Positions 11,251 to 21,825 of a stretch of 64,000 nucleotides of DNA are shown here, one piece after another. The notes below the pieces were generated by a model that saw nothing but the letters and a program-made list of their open reading frames with translations, had not been told where the DNA came from and made no database searches. Origin of the DNA: Sesamum alatum (Eukaryota; Streptophyta; Magnoliopsida; Lamiales; Pedaliaceae); assembly GCA_034509735.1 (NCBI GenBank), contig JACGWO010000011.1, positions 12,185,866 through 12,249,865 on the forward strand. Reading direction: 5' to 3'. The position numbers and the translations under genes are program-made. Numbering within the stretch: the stretch's first letter is position 1; every line of letters starts with the position of its first letter.

Positions 11251-11459
11251 ATTTAGGATTGTTTTAAATATTTATAATAAATTAGATAATATTTTTGTTG
11301 AAATATTTTTGTTTTGTAATTATGCATATTTTCGTATTGCACAACATCATTTATGTGTTTCATTATTTAACCAAATTAAAAAAATAATTAATATTTTATT
11401 TTATTTATATAAATAATAATTATTATATAACTAAAATTTTTTTAATTAATAAATAATTT

Positions 11460-12145
11460 ATGGAACAGTCTTTTGCTCCGTCACGGAATGCTAAAAATAT
11501 CGAGCTCACCGTTCCAAACATCGATTGGACAAATATGACCATCGTTCCTAAAACCGCACAAACAGACCAATCCAAATAAGGGACTAACCGTTCCTAATTT
11601 TAGCCCAAAGTTAATGACTATATATCATCGTTGGTGTTCCAGATACAGATCCATATACCGTGCTAACTGTATATTCTAAATAAAGATCAGAACCGTTCCT
11701 ACGTTCAGTACAAAGTCAAGTTCAAGTAGAGTTCCACATACCGTTCCAAAATCTATCACACAGATTAATAATAAACCATTCCAATGTGTATTCCAAAATC
11801 AGTGGGAAAATGCATCTCCCATATATTAAGTTTGATGCAAATATAGTTGAAATGACCGTTCCAAATTATGTCAATAACATAACATATGACCGTTCCAAAT
11901 ATTAACTGAGTGTTCCAAATACACAAATTATATATTCACAGAGACAAAGCTAATTAGGAACGGGTTTTAGCTTGTGCATCAAAAATAGTTCCAAATTAGG
12001 AACAGTCCCGTTGTAACCGTTCCTAAATATTAGGAGCGCCGTGTGTTAGGATTGATGGGGTACCGTTCCATTCCCGTTCAAATGTCGGTTTAGGTTCATC
12101 TAGTGAGTTTTTGCCTGTTCCAAATAAAAAAAAAATCGTGTCTAC
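11460..12145. repeat. Right subterminal motif array of the CACTA element
   Basis: Repeated CCGTTCCAAA, CCGTTCCTA and reverse-orientation GGAACGGT units spaced by about 20-50 bp up to the right end; these are candidate TnpA binding sites by analogy with En/Spm. A similar but sparser array occupies 5170-5740 at the left end. Confidence 0.75.
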
Positions 12146-12439
12146 GCCCGTTTCAATTTCTACATTTTTTTTGTACTGTAAAAATGTAAGGAAATAACTA
12201 CGACGTAAAAGAATCGAATCTTTTTATGAATATCCGATCTATAAATATATTACAGAGTTCTATGAAAACTTCAATCTATATTTATGATGATTGAAAAACT
12301 TTATTTCTGAAGAATATAATTAAAACAATTGAAATTCTGCAACTAACATGTGTTATATATTAGTCGTGTATTATTTATTTAAAATTTTAATGTGCCATAG
12401 TAAATAAAAATATGTTAATTACCCTCCAACAGCAGCCCC

Positions 12440-12608
12440 ACGTGAGTCACACGTGACTCACTTTCGTCAATTTTGACAGAAAGTTAATGGCAGGGATGGA
12501 AAGCGTTAAAAACATGTAAGTTTGAGGACCAATAATGTAATGGGACTATGTTTGAGGACCAAAAGCGAATAAGTGGTAATGTTTGGGGACCGAAAGTGTA
12601 ATTCTCCC
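12440..12608. mobile_element. Isolated MULE end (terminal inverted repeat only)
   Basis: It ends in GGGGACCGAAAGTGTAATTCTCCC, the outward end seen at 38873 of the intact MULE, with repeated GAGGACCAA units before it and a CACGTGAGTCACACGTGACT palindromic stretch. No matching left end was found nearby, so this is probably a truncated copy. Confidence 0.55.
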
Positions 12609-13631
12609 TACTTTTAACTGTTATTTATCCTAATTATAAATTTGTATAATTTAATTTATTATTTATTTAACTCATAAGACAATCATAAATTTAAGTATTA
12701 TTCAGAAAAATACCTCAATTCTATAAAAATAAATAAATAAATAAAATAGGCACATCCAAGTTTGGTTCGAGCCTTTACGGGGCTGGTTCATGGGTTGGAT
12801 CTAATTTTAAAAATAGACCCAATTGGAGCCCATTTAAAGGCCCAGGATCATCTCATGACCGGTCACGAAATGGGTGGGTTCTAAACCAAGTTTTTTTGGG
12901 CTAGTCCGCGCCGATCCTATACCAACCCGACCCACTGTACCTTGAATTGGGAGCAAAAGCGAACAGGGCTTTATAAGACCAAAATGATATTTTTCAATGT
13001 GCATGCATTAACTATTGAGTGATGGCAATCTGATTCTGCATTCCTAAGTGAAATGCAAAGTTTCTTTTTAAAAAAAAGTAATAGTAGTCCTACAATTTAG
13101 GGGGTGTCCATTTATTTTTCCATGAATTTGTCAATTAATGACCCCAATTAATACATGTGGTTATTTTCATTAATTTTCTAACGAATTAATCAATTTTGTA
13201 ATAAAAAGAACTTATGGAAAATATATTTTTCATATATTTTAAAATGAGTTAACAGAATCGTTCCTCTGAATTGGTTTCTATTCCAATTTCTATTGCATTT
13301 TCTAACATACTCACACCATGTATATAAAATCTTTTAACAAATAAATAAATGATATAATTTTTTTTATCTGCATGGCGTGTAATTTCAATAAATAATAGGA
13401 CTTGGAATAAAAAATTCAATTCATTAATTGTGGGGTTAAAAAAACATTATTTTCCCCCTCGAACTCGCATATCCAAGCTTATGGCTGAAAAAAAATTGTG
13501 GGTTTCAGAGGCCAAAAATTGGACTGACTTCAGCACAGAAGGAGCCGAAATGAACAGTTTTCAGTTTCTTTGTCCCAAATTGAGATTACTCTAATTTACC
13601 GTATCTGAATTTAAGAGATAATACAACTCAG
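12609..13631. other. AT-rich spacer with an unidentified repeat-like piece
   Basis: No gene seen. About 12745-12960 is less AT-rich and contains GGTTCGAGCC and GACCGGTCACGAAATGGGTG; it looks like an old repeat but was not identified. Confidence 0.4.
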
Positions 13632-13909
13632 CGAAAAATATACTTTTGGTCCCTCAACAATATTATTGAAATGATTTTAGTTCATCTTATTCCAAGAATT
13701 ACACTTTTAGTATCTGAACTTTGTCAATTTTGAACATAATTGGTCCCTACCATTAAGTCTCCATCAAACACTAATGGAGATGCGCGCGTGAGGCGCACGT
13801 AGACGTGAAAAAGGAGGGAAATAGGCTTAATTTTGACATCAAATATAGTGCTGACAACTTAAAATTATTCTAGTGATACTATTGAGGACCAAAAATACAA
13901 TTTTCCCAT
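13632..13909. mobile_element. MULE-like MITE, about 280 bp
   Basis: The left edge AAAAATATACTTTTGGTCCC and the right edge AGGACCAAAAATACAATTTTCCC are inverted copies of the GGTCC-type ends of the MULEs here. No clear target duplication was found, so the boundaries are approximate. Confidence 0.55.
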
Positions 13910-13994
13910 AGCAATAATCTCCGCGAGTTCTTGAAAATATTTCCAAGCACCTCATTTAATTTATATATTGGAAAATTTTCCCATTGTAACGAGT

Positions 13995-14300
13995 AGGAGA
14001 ATTACACTGTTGGTCTCTATACATACACCTTTGTTTATTTGGTTTTTACTGTTTTGGTCATATTCATCAACTAAAGGCTAAATTCAGATGAAAAAAATCA
14101 CGTGTCATGTACGTAAGGTTAGAAAGAAGGCATAGAATAAAATTATTTCTATAGAATTTAATAGACAATTAATGGAAAATAACCAAATAGTAACGATGTG
14201 TTAGTTCAATGATAAAAAAAAATATAAGTGGTGATTGTTTAACTGAACTCGAATAAATGCTATTGTTTAGGGTCCCAAAATGGAACAAATTGCAATCTAC
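13995..14300. mobile_element. Degenerate MITE with GGTCTC/GGGTCCC ends
   Basis: The left part GGAGAATTACACTGTTGGTC and the right part TTTAGGGTCCCAAAATGGAA resemble inverted MULE-type ends but are diverged. The interior is AT-rich and noncoding. Confidence 0.35.
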
Positions 14301-14504
14301 CCTTTTGTGTTCGCTGAAAATGGCAAAACATTGTCTTGTGGAAAAAAAATATAATTTAGCTCTGTGAGTTTTTAAAAAATGTGCAAAACAACCCCCCTCC
14401 CCCTCACGCGAGTGGTGTGCAATATGCGCTATTTGTTTTAATTTTTTTTTTTTGTCTTTTTTTTTTTTAACTGGTGGATCTAATCTAACACAAATTAAAT
14501 GTTC

Positions 14505-14768
14505 ATATTATATCCATCATAATATACGGTTCGTATAAAATTGTACTTAAGTCTACCATTGGTACCTTACCTTTACATATCAATGCTCAAAATTCAATTT
14601 TACATATATAATTTATATACAAAGATAATAAAATATGTGTATAATATATACAAAGATAATAAAATATATGTAAAATTGAATTTTGAGCATTGATATGTAA
14701 AGGTAAGGTACCAATGGTAGACTTAAGTACAATTTTATACGAACCGTATATTATGATGGATATAATAT
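14505..14768. repeat. Perfect inverted repeat: 105-bp arms, 54-bp loop
   Basis: Bases 14505-14609 and 14664-14768 are exact reverse complements as far as I can read. Both arms contain CCATTGGTACCTTACCTTTA or its complement. The loop has two copies of AAAGATAATAAAATATATG-like sequence. A transcript would form a long double-stranded hairpin. No target duplication or known TIR was recognised, so it may be a young MITE, a local inverted duplication or an assembly fold-back. Confidence 0.85.
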
Positions 14769-14805
14769 ATATAGTATTTATGGAGATATAATATATATAT
14801 ATATA

Positions 14806-17028
14806 TGTTAGAATAGGTGACCAAAAAGCCAATTAGATTGACGGTTTTGGGAACTATTCGTCAATCTTTATTAATACAATATAACCGTCAATCTTTATTA
14901 ATACAATATTATCCTGATGAATAGAGTAAGTATTCATCACTGACACTGTGTTTGTTATACTTACTACTAACGTTGAACGGCGTTTCAACGTCACAACAAA
15001 TGGCCACAGACCAATTGGATAACCCATGTAGTTGGGCTGTGCATTGGATGGCGGCTATGAAACCAACTTCTGAGGGTTGGTCTGAAAGATTCCAAGTCGA
15101 GGACCTCGAGACTGGGCATCGAGTGTCCTATTGAGACTTGCACTAAGTATTGCATTCACTGGGTGAGTGGCCGAGTTTCATCGGCGACAGACGAAGGTCG
15201 TCTATGCAATTTTAGTGGGTTAGTTGACAAGGTGGTCGACTCACTGAAGTGACTCGCGAGAATCTTCATATGGAAGCCTTGGAGGCTTGATCGGTATGAC
15301 TGGAATTCCCAGTTCCGATAGTACAGGATTAGTCCTCGGACTTGAGGAATCATGGAAATCACGTGCATATGAATATTGTATCTTGGATCTGGCGAGAGGT
15401 GATCATTCTGTAAGATGGTCATTATAAGCCTTGTCCAGTGCAGTTGAAGTATGTTGCGAGGACGGTGGATTCCAAGATAGGATCTGTCCCCTGTCAGTAC
15501 ATGACGGTGATGTCTTTTTATGCACTCTGAGATGGTTTAGACTCTGAAAGTCTATGGCCATAGCAATTGATTGAGTAGGAAAGGGTTTCCTACATCAATC
15601 GATAGAGTGAACGCATCTCGGGTATGAAGCATAGTTGCCTAGTCAAGGATGGGAACCGACGCCCAATTCCATACCCTAGACTAAGGCCGGGAGGCGTTTA
15701 ACAGTAGGACCGTACCCGTGCGAAATTGGTGCCTAAATGTTCACGCCAACATTCACCTAGTCTCTAGTGCCATGGACCGTTGCTAGACGGCCACCCATGG
15801 TGACGGGCTCCTGTTGGACACGAGCCCAAGTCTAGCTGAGGGTGAACCTAAAAGGTCATATACAAATCACCGAGGAGGTAAAGGAATTGAGTTGGAATCA
15901 ATTTCAGAGGATGATAAGTAATTGGATTACTTAAAGGATTGTCCATTGGATAGACGGGTCGATATTGTATTGGACCCTCATTTAATCGATAAATAGGATT
16001 TATCGATTAATATTGAAAGTTGAGATGTTGGATCTTTTAATTGGATTAAAAGATCAACGAGAATTATTTAATTCGACATTAAATTAAATTAGATTTAGTT
16101 TTTGGGTTCGTTGTAATTGGATTACGGTAGAACCCGATCCGTTAAATTTTGACCCGAGAGGTGTGTTAACACCATTTATGGAATAGGAAGAAGTTGGACT
16201 TCTTCCCTAAATAAGCATGGCAAAAAATTGCCACCTTGGAGGGAGCAAAAATCAGCCATGTTGGATGCTAGGCGTTAGTTGACTTGTCTCTTTTGGTAAG
16301 AGAAAAATCAACTCCAATCAAACCCTTCCCTTTTGGTATGATTTGATCAAACCTTAAAAGTTGGTAGACGTGATTGAAGAATTGATGGTGATTGATTGGG
16401 ATGTATCTAGACATTCTTGGATGAACCTAGACACATTCCAATAATCACATTTAATTATATATATATGAGTATATACTAACACCTATGTATGATGAATTTT
16501 ATTATTCATCTCTTTCTAGGAAAAAGATGAACACTCTCTACCCTCTCTCTCTATACTCTTTAAATCCTCTTTGTTGCTTTATTGATCTAGGATCAATTGA
16601 TGAACAAAGTAAGATAAAGAAGGAACACTAATTTGATAGTGTAATCCCTTCTTCGATTTCATCATATAGATCTGTTTTTCTCTAGCAAGAAAAACGAGAT
16701 CTCTCCCGGTGTGGTGTTGACGACTTTAGAGGGTCTCTACGTTGGGACCTCGCGTGGATGAACGTTGGGAGGAATCAACGCGTGTAGCCGATCGAAATAA
16801 AAAATCAAGAAAGGTATTCCGATTAATATTGATGCTCTCGATTTCTTCTTTATTCCATAGCCACGAATGCATGTTTATTTTATATGTTTATATACTGCGT
16901 TTATACACCGATAGCTCGGGAATGTTTAAGGGAACACCCCTTGAACGCAATTTAAATTCTTATATTCCGCACGATTTTTATCTCCACCGCGCTTCTGCCG
17001 CGTTTCCGAACCGATCCGCTTTTCTTCA
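14806..17028 (+). mobile_element. Copia-type solo LTR, about 2.2 kb, TSD ATATA
   Basis: It starts TGTTAGAATAGGTGACC and ends CTTTTCTTCA, with ATATA on both sides (14801-14805 and 17029-17033; caution, the site is an AT repeat). Internal blocks match the LTR at 46440-48582, for example CTCTAGTGCCATGGAC, CCACCCATGGTGACGGGC and AGCCCAAGTCTAGCT, in the same order. No primer site, gag or pol adjoins either end, so it most likely arose by LTR-LTR recombination. Short frames inside are not genes. Confidence 0.75.
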
Positions 17029-17040
17029 ATATATATATGA

Positions 17041-17250
17041 ATAGAACCCCCCCCCCCCATCGGTGCCCCTTCCCCTCCGTCACCGTCGGCCGCCTTCCCC
17101 TAACCCAATCGTTGGCACCCCTTTCCCCTTCTCTACCGGTGAACCCCTTTTTTCCTTCCCCATCTATAGCGCCGCCCCCGCTTCCCCTCCCCCAGCCTTT
17201 TCAGATCAACGGCCGTCTGGCCAGCTGCCTTCCCCCGCTCTCAAATTGGT
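17041..17250. repeat. C-rich low-complexity core
   Basis: A C13 run at about 17047-17059 is followed by CT/CG-rich sequence giving Pro/Ser-rich frames in more than one phase, which argues against a gene. It resembles the cores at 3286-3480 and 30300-30710 (reverse orientation there). The AT-rich stretch to about 17728 may belong to the same element. Confidence 0.5.
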
Positions 17251-17934
17251 GGCCTCAATATTATTTTTTTTTTGGTTTTTTTTTGTATATTTTTATTGAA
17301 ACTATATGTATTATTTTGTGTGTGTATATATAATATATACTTATTTATTATAAAAATTTATTATAATATATAAATCTTATCCATTGATCTGATTCAAATA
17401 AACATGAACTATTAATTTTGTACATCAATATGAAATATTGATCTAAATAAGAAAAGATGTAGGTCATTGATTTGCTTTATTGAATCTCAATCGTTAAAAC
17501 ATATATGAACTAAGACATAACGATTCACATTTAGGCGCATAAAAGTTATTTTATAGGTAAAACTTAGGAAAAATCATAGAGAAAACGCATGTTGTACACT
17601 CCATTGCTTAAGGGATATTTTGCTCCTTTTTTAAAAATAGAGGAAGATAAATTGAGATTTATTTTTTTTTCACAAGTGGCCTTTTTTCCATTTTTGAATA
17701 ATACAGTAGGGTAGATTGCTTTTCCCTCAAAAAATGTAATTCTTTGAAATGAAAGTACTTTTCACTCGTTTACATGTAACATTTGATTTTTGATTTTTTC
17801 TTTATGTTAACATAACATTTAATTATAATAGCACCATTCTTATAAAAATATTATTACTGAAATAATGTAACACATTATCATAATGTTTGTTTTTATTTTC
17901 GACCCATCTCTAACATGTTTTACATTATTTTCGG

Positions 17935-18290
17935 TCCATGTCAGAGATGATCGAAACATAGACAATATTTAGCCTTATTTTGGAACACCTTATTTGGGTG
18001 TTTTGGGCCATTTGGCACGTTTTCCAAATAAAACCATATATACAACTCCTATAAACAAACAATAATATATTACATAATCTAATATACCTATAAATATATA
18101 AATATTAATATATATATATATATATATATAAACATATAAAAGAGACATGATTTCACAATAAAGAGTAATTTTTGTCTCTCAAAATATAAAATCATACATA
18201 TTTTTACACTAGTTTAAATAATCTCCAAAACAAACTCAAATATACACTATGTACTGTAAAGTACCAACAAGGAATGGATTTTCTTCTTAT
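17935..18290. mobile_element. MITE, same family as 43719-44217
   Basis: Shared blocks with the copy at 43.7 kb include GGTGTTTTGG, ACAAACAAAC, the GACATGATTT(C/G)ACAAT block and TTTTTGTCTC. The ends are not clear here. The interior is AT-rich and noncoding. Confidence 0.45.
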
Positions 18291-18299
18291 ATATAAATT

Positions 18300-18954
18300 T
18301 ATAATCTCTAATTATCATAATTAACTTCCAAGCATATATAAATCGTTTTATTTTTTATCTGTACAAAAATGCATAAATATGTAGAAACATTATATACAGT
18401 AAGGGTAGATTACAAATACTTGAGAAATGCATAATTTTTTAAAAAAAAATTATAAATATCCTATTAAATAGAAAATAATTATATAGCTCCTAGACGGTGA
18501 GGTAAATATTACTATTTTATCCTAGTTGAAATTTTTTCTTTTATTAAAAAAATATTTGTAAAAATGTTAAAAATATTTGAGGGTGAGTAAAATAAATAAT
18601 CCATTGAGCATATTAGTCAATAAAAATATTTTAGAAAATTCTAAAAAATATATAAAATTATAATTCATAATCTAAAAGAGTATCTTGTTCAATTCACCAC
18701 AAAAAAATTAATGAAAATCTATGGGGCTAACTGAATTGACTCGTTGTTAAACGAACGTTAAGATTAGAAGGGTATTTGTAATTTCCTAAATAACGAAAAG
18801 GTATTTATAATTATATCAAATGTAAATATTTTTTATAATCTTATACAGTAATTAAGAAAATATGCGATATGGTCGGTGAAAACAAAGTATAAAATGTTTT
18901 TGAGAAGCATGCATCTTCGCAGTTTGCCATTGTAGCTGACTTAGCTTTACCTTG
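18300..18954. other. AT-rich noncoding stretch
   Basis: No gene seen. The pieces GGGTAGATTACAAATACTTGAG (18406) and AAGGGTATTTGTAATTTCC (18768) suggest remains of a small MITE with inverted ends. Confidence 0.35.
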
Positions 18955-19128
18955 ACTTGGGAAGGGAGACTTTCCCTTTCTCTTAGTGATGATCACACTC
19001 CACATACTATTACTAAAACCCAGAGAATTATTATTAGGAATAATTGCACCTCTTATCCTAAAGTTTAGTGTAATTGCGCGTAAAGCCCCTATAGTTTGAA
19101 AAATTACATATAATACATGAAGTTTGCC
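18955..19128. repeat. Direct repeat A (left copy), 174 bp
   Basis: Begins ACTTGGGAAGGGAGACTTTC and ends in TGAAGTTTGCC. It matches 20708-20882 with about four differences. Its second half is the left arm of the MITE at 20791. Confidence 0.9.
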
Positions 19129-20707
19129 CCTTAGCCAAGACGGTCGGCAGTGACTTGCGGAGGACGTGCGGGCAGCAAGGGGATGTCAGCCGGCACGCAG
19201 GTGCACAAACGGCAAGTGAGCAGAGACTCTTACCGATTAGAAATCGCAATACTGTTCGTATGGGAACTTCCTTGATGTGTGAGGATGCTATCCGCCAAGT
19301 ATGAAGCCGCTTCATGAACGTTTGGGACCGGGCGCCATCCTATGCGCGAGCAGGAGATTGATGTGTGAAGCAGAGTGCTTTATCTTTGGAGATTTGCAAA
19401 ACTGTTTCACTGGTATATTCCATGGAGTATTGGAAACATCTCCACCAAGTTTCAGAGTTAGAAGGTTCCGATTGAATAGGAAACGACGACGATGTTTGGA
19501 GCCTGCCAGTGCAATGGCGAGAGGGCTGTTTCAGAATATTGCGAGGGCAATTCCTAGAAGATGGATGATCGGATGGGGCTGAAACTGTGGATATGTGATG
19601 TAGACATCGTAGTCTACGCAACGGTTTAAGCGGCACATCATTTGGACGTCGGACGAGGAAGATGGCAAAGAGGTGCGCTCCTCAGCCACTTTAATGTCTA
19701 CTGCTGGAATAAGGGAAAATGTTTTTAAGCCTATTATAAGGGGGGCATGCAGTGGTGAGCTCCAGCCAGCCTCCCCCGTGCAGCAAGGCACTAAATGAGC
19801 AACCCTTAGGGGCATGTTGGGGCCTCCAAGGGCCGGCTTTAGGCACCTCGAAGGAAGGGCTAAAGTCCCCGAAAGGTATGGGAACGGGACGGGCGGCGTA
19901 GGGCCAGGATGGCCTACGTTGGGCAAGAAAATGGTCGAGAGGTTTCGTGCTATGCGCAAGGTTGCCCCGCGGGCTGCGGGAAATCAGGGGCAACACCTCT
20001 AGGCCGAATGAGCAATCGAGGCAACCACTCCAAGACCTCGTGAGCTAACTCGTGACATGCGCTATTGGGTTCTAGTCATGCACGGGGGTCCGTTGGCTAA
20101 GATATGCGGTCGTGGGGCGACGCCGCATTGTGGGCAAAATGTGAGGCCACGCCGAAAGGCAAGAAGGCATGTTGAGCATGCCGTGCGAGATTGATGCGAG
20201 ATGTGGGCATCCGGATTGGGCCACGGACTTGTGATGTTGTCATACTCGGGCGAGGCATACGAGACGGGCATGGTGAAGACATGCGCCGGTGATGTACCGA
20301 GTGAACGTTGAGCATGCGAGGGGCATTGTGGGCAAGAATGGCCCATAGTGCCGAGACGGAGCGAAGATGCTCCGAGCCATTGCGAGATGTATCAAAAGGA
20401 CCCGAAATTGTGGGCGAGATACATGATGGTGAGCTAGCTAGTTGGGGCCGGACATGAAGACACGCAAGGTGTGCGGGCCGCGACCCTCGCCGAACATGGG
20501 CATTTCGGATAGGCGAGTGCCGGGCACAAGGTGCCGCACAGGATGCATTCGAATGTCGCGCTGGTCAGCTGCGAGTGTCGAAGACACACGACGGGGAAAC
20601 CGTTAGGACTCGAATGGACGAAGGCCGGTCGAAGGTTGAGTGCAACCTGAGAGGCATCGCGAGCGAAAATGAAATATTCCGCTGCGACAAAAGAGTCCGC
20701 CCGTGAC
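19129..20707. other. GC-rich 1.58-kb block of unknown origin between two direct repeats
   Basis: Clearly more GC-rich than the flanks. Several overlapping frames exist on both strands (for example 19531-19959 minus, 20062-20346 minus, 20434-20709 minus), but none shows a recognisable domain and none extends across the block. It could be a piece of a retrotransposon or filler DNA inserted during break repair. I cannot assign it. Confidence 0.5.
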
Positions 20708-20882
20708 ACTTGGGAAGGGAGACTTTCCCTTTCTCTTAGTGATGATCACACTCCACATACTATTACTAAAACCTAGAGAAATTATTATTAGGAATAATTG
20801 CACCTCTTATCCTAAAGTTTAGTGTAATTGCGCGTAGAGCCCCTATAGTTTGAAAAATTACATATAGTACATGAAGTTTGCC
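20708..20882. repeat. Direct repeat A' (right copy), 175 bp
   Basis: Second copy of 18955-19128, about 98% identical. It continues without interruption into the rest of the MITE at 20791-21336, so this copy is probably the original locus. Confidence 0.9.
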
Positions 20883-21336
20883 TCTGTCTAACATGTAGCT
20901 TCCTCCTGCATTACTTAAAATTCACCGAATTTGTTGATAGTAGCCAAAAATTTTTGAATGAAAATTGATATTTTCCATCGATTGACTTATTACTGACTTA
21001 TTGTACGTCAAACAAATCTTTTTATAACCAAGCTATCTTTCTATAATTTTCACTAATACATGTGAGGAGGTATATCTTCACCGTTATAAGGTTGGTTTAG
21101 TCATAAAAGATTTGTTTATCCTGCAATAAGTTATTAATAAGTCAATCGAGGATAAATATCGATTTTCATTCAGTTATTTTGTTAATAGCAACAAATTCGG
21201 TGAATTTTGCCTAACGAGAGACATTTTTGTTAACTGGAAGCAAACCTCGAAGGTATTACATGTAACTTTTCAGACCACATGGGGTATACGTGTGATTACA
21301 CCAAATCTCAAGGAAGGGAGGGGGGTGTAATTATTA
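20791..21336. mobile_element. Foldback MITE, about 545 bp
   Basis: The left arm (AATAATTGCACCTCTTATCC ... AATTCACCGAATTTGTTG) and right arm (CAACAAATTCGGTGAATTTT ... GGTGTAATTATT) are inverted copies of about 150 bp. Inner parts (ATTGACTTATTA / TAATAAGTCAATCGA) also pair. ATTATTATTA-type sequence flanks both sides, but it is low complexity. A related right half lies at 60290-60500. Confidence 0.75.
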
Positions 21337-21358
21337 TTATTATTATTATTGTTATTAT
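21331..21358. repeat. (ATT)n microsatellite
   Basis: Trinucleotide repeat between two MITEs, with one GTT interruption. Confidence 0.9.
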
Positions 21359-21783
21359 GAGGATAAATTACAATAAACTCCCTTGAGATTTGATATAATT
21401 AGAAATACCCTTTGATCTTGATAGTCATCTAACAACTAGCCAAATCTGTTAGTTTCCGTTAGGTTTTCATCTATTTTATATGGTGAAGTGACCAAAATGC
21501 CCTTGTAGACTATGCATTATATATAATTTAAGATAATTTTTTAACCCTTTTTTTAAAAAAAATTATGGATTAAGTGGAGATTTTTTTTACAAATTTTCCA
21601 TCCACCTCTTTGGTTTCTTTTTTTTTTTTTGAAAAAAAATACAGTAATGACAAAATTGATAATTTCATACTTGCATCCAAGGATTACATAATTCAAAATA
21701 GTAGGGGGTATTTGTAATTATTCAAACAATAAGGGTGGATTCAGAATAATGTCAAATCTTAGGTCAGCTCGTCGCAATTTACC

Positions 21784-21785
<2 letters not shown>
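21359..21785. mobile_element. MITE, about 430 bp
   Basis: The left end GAGGATAAATTACAATAAAC and the right end GTCGCAATTTACCCA (reverse TGGGTAAATTGCGAC), with TTGAGATTTGATAT / GTCAAATCTTAGG just inside, form diverged inverted repeats of about 40 bp. TTATTAT flanks both sides within an ATT repeat. A likely partial relative ends at 56745. Confidence 0.65.

Positions 21786-21824
<39 letters not shown>
21785..21824. repeat. (ATT)n microsatellite
   Basis: About 13 ATT units directly right of the MITE. Confidence 0.95.

Positions 21825-21825
<1 letters not shown>

Larger units (their letters stand above)
5141..12178 (+). mobile_element. CACTA (En/Spm-type) transposon, 7.0 kb, defective
   Basis: The left end is CACTACAAAAAAATGGGGG. 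The right end is TTTTTTTTGTACTG, one base from a perfect TTTTTTGTAGTG complement. The 3-bp duplication TAA flanks both ends (5138-5140 and 12179-12181), as CACTA elements require. Dense subterminal copies of CCGTTCC/GGAACGG in both orientations occupy the ends and recur in the middle. Inside are remnants of tnpD and tnpA, both on the plus strand. The element lacks most of the catalytic domain and could only move with help from another copy. Confidence 0.88.

Noticed and set aside
18955..20882. LTR retrotransposon with 174-bp LTRs
   Set aside because: The repeats lack TG/CA ends, include unique flank plus a MITE arm, and have no flanking 5-bp duplication, primer site or coding domain.
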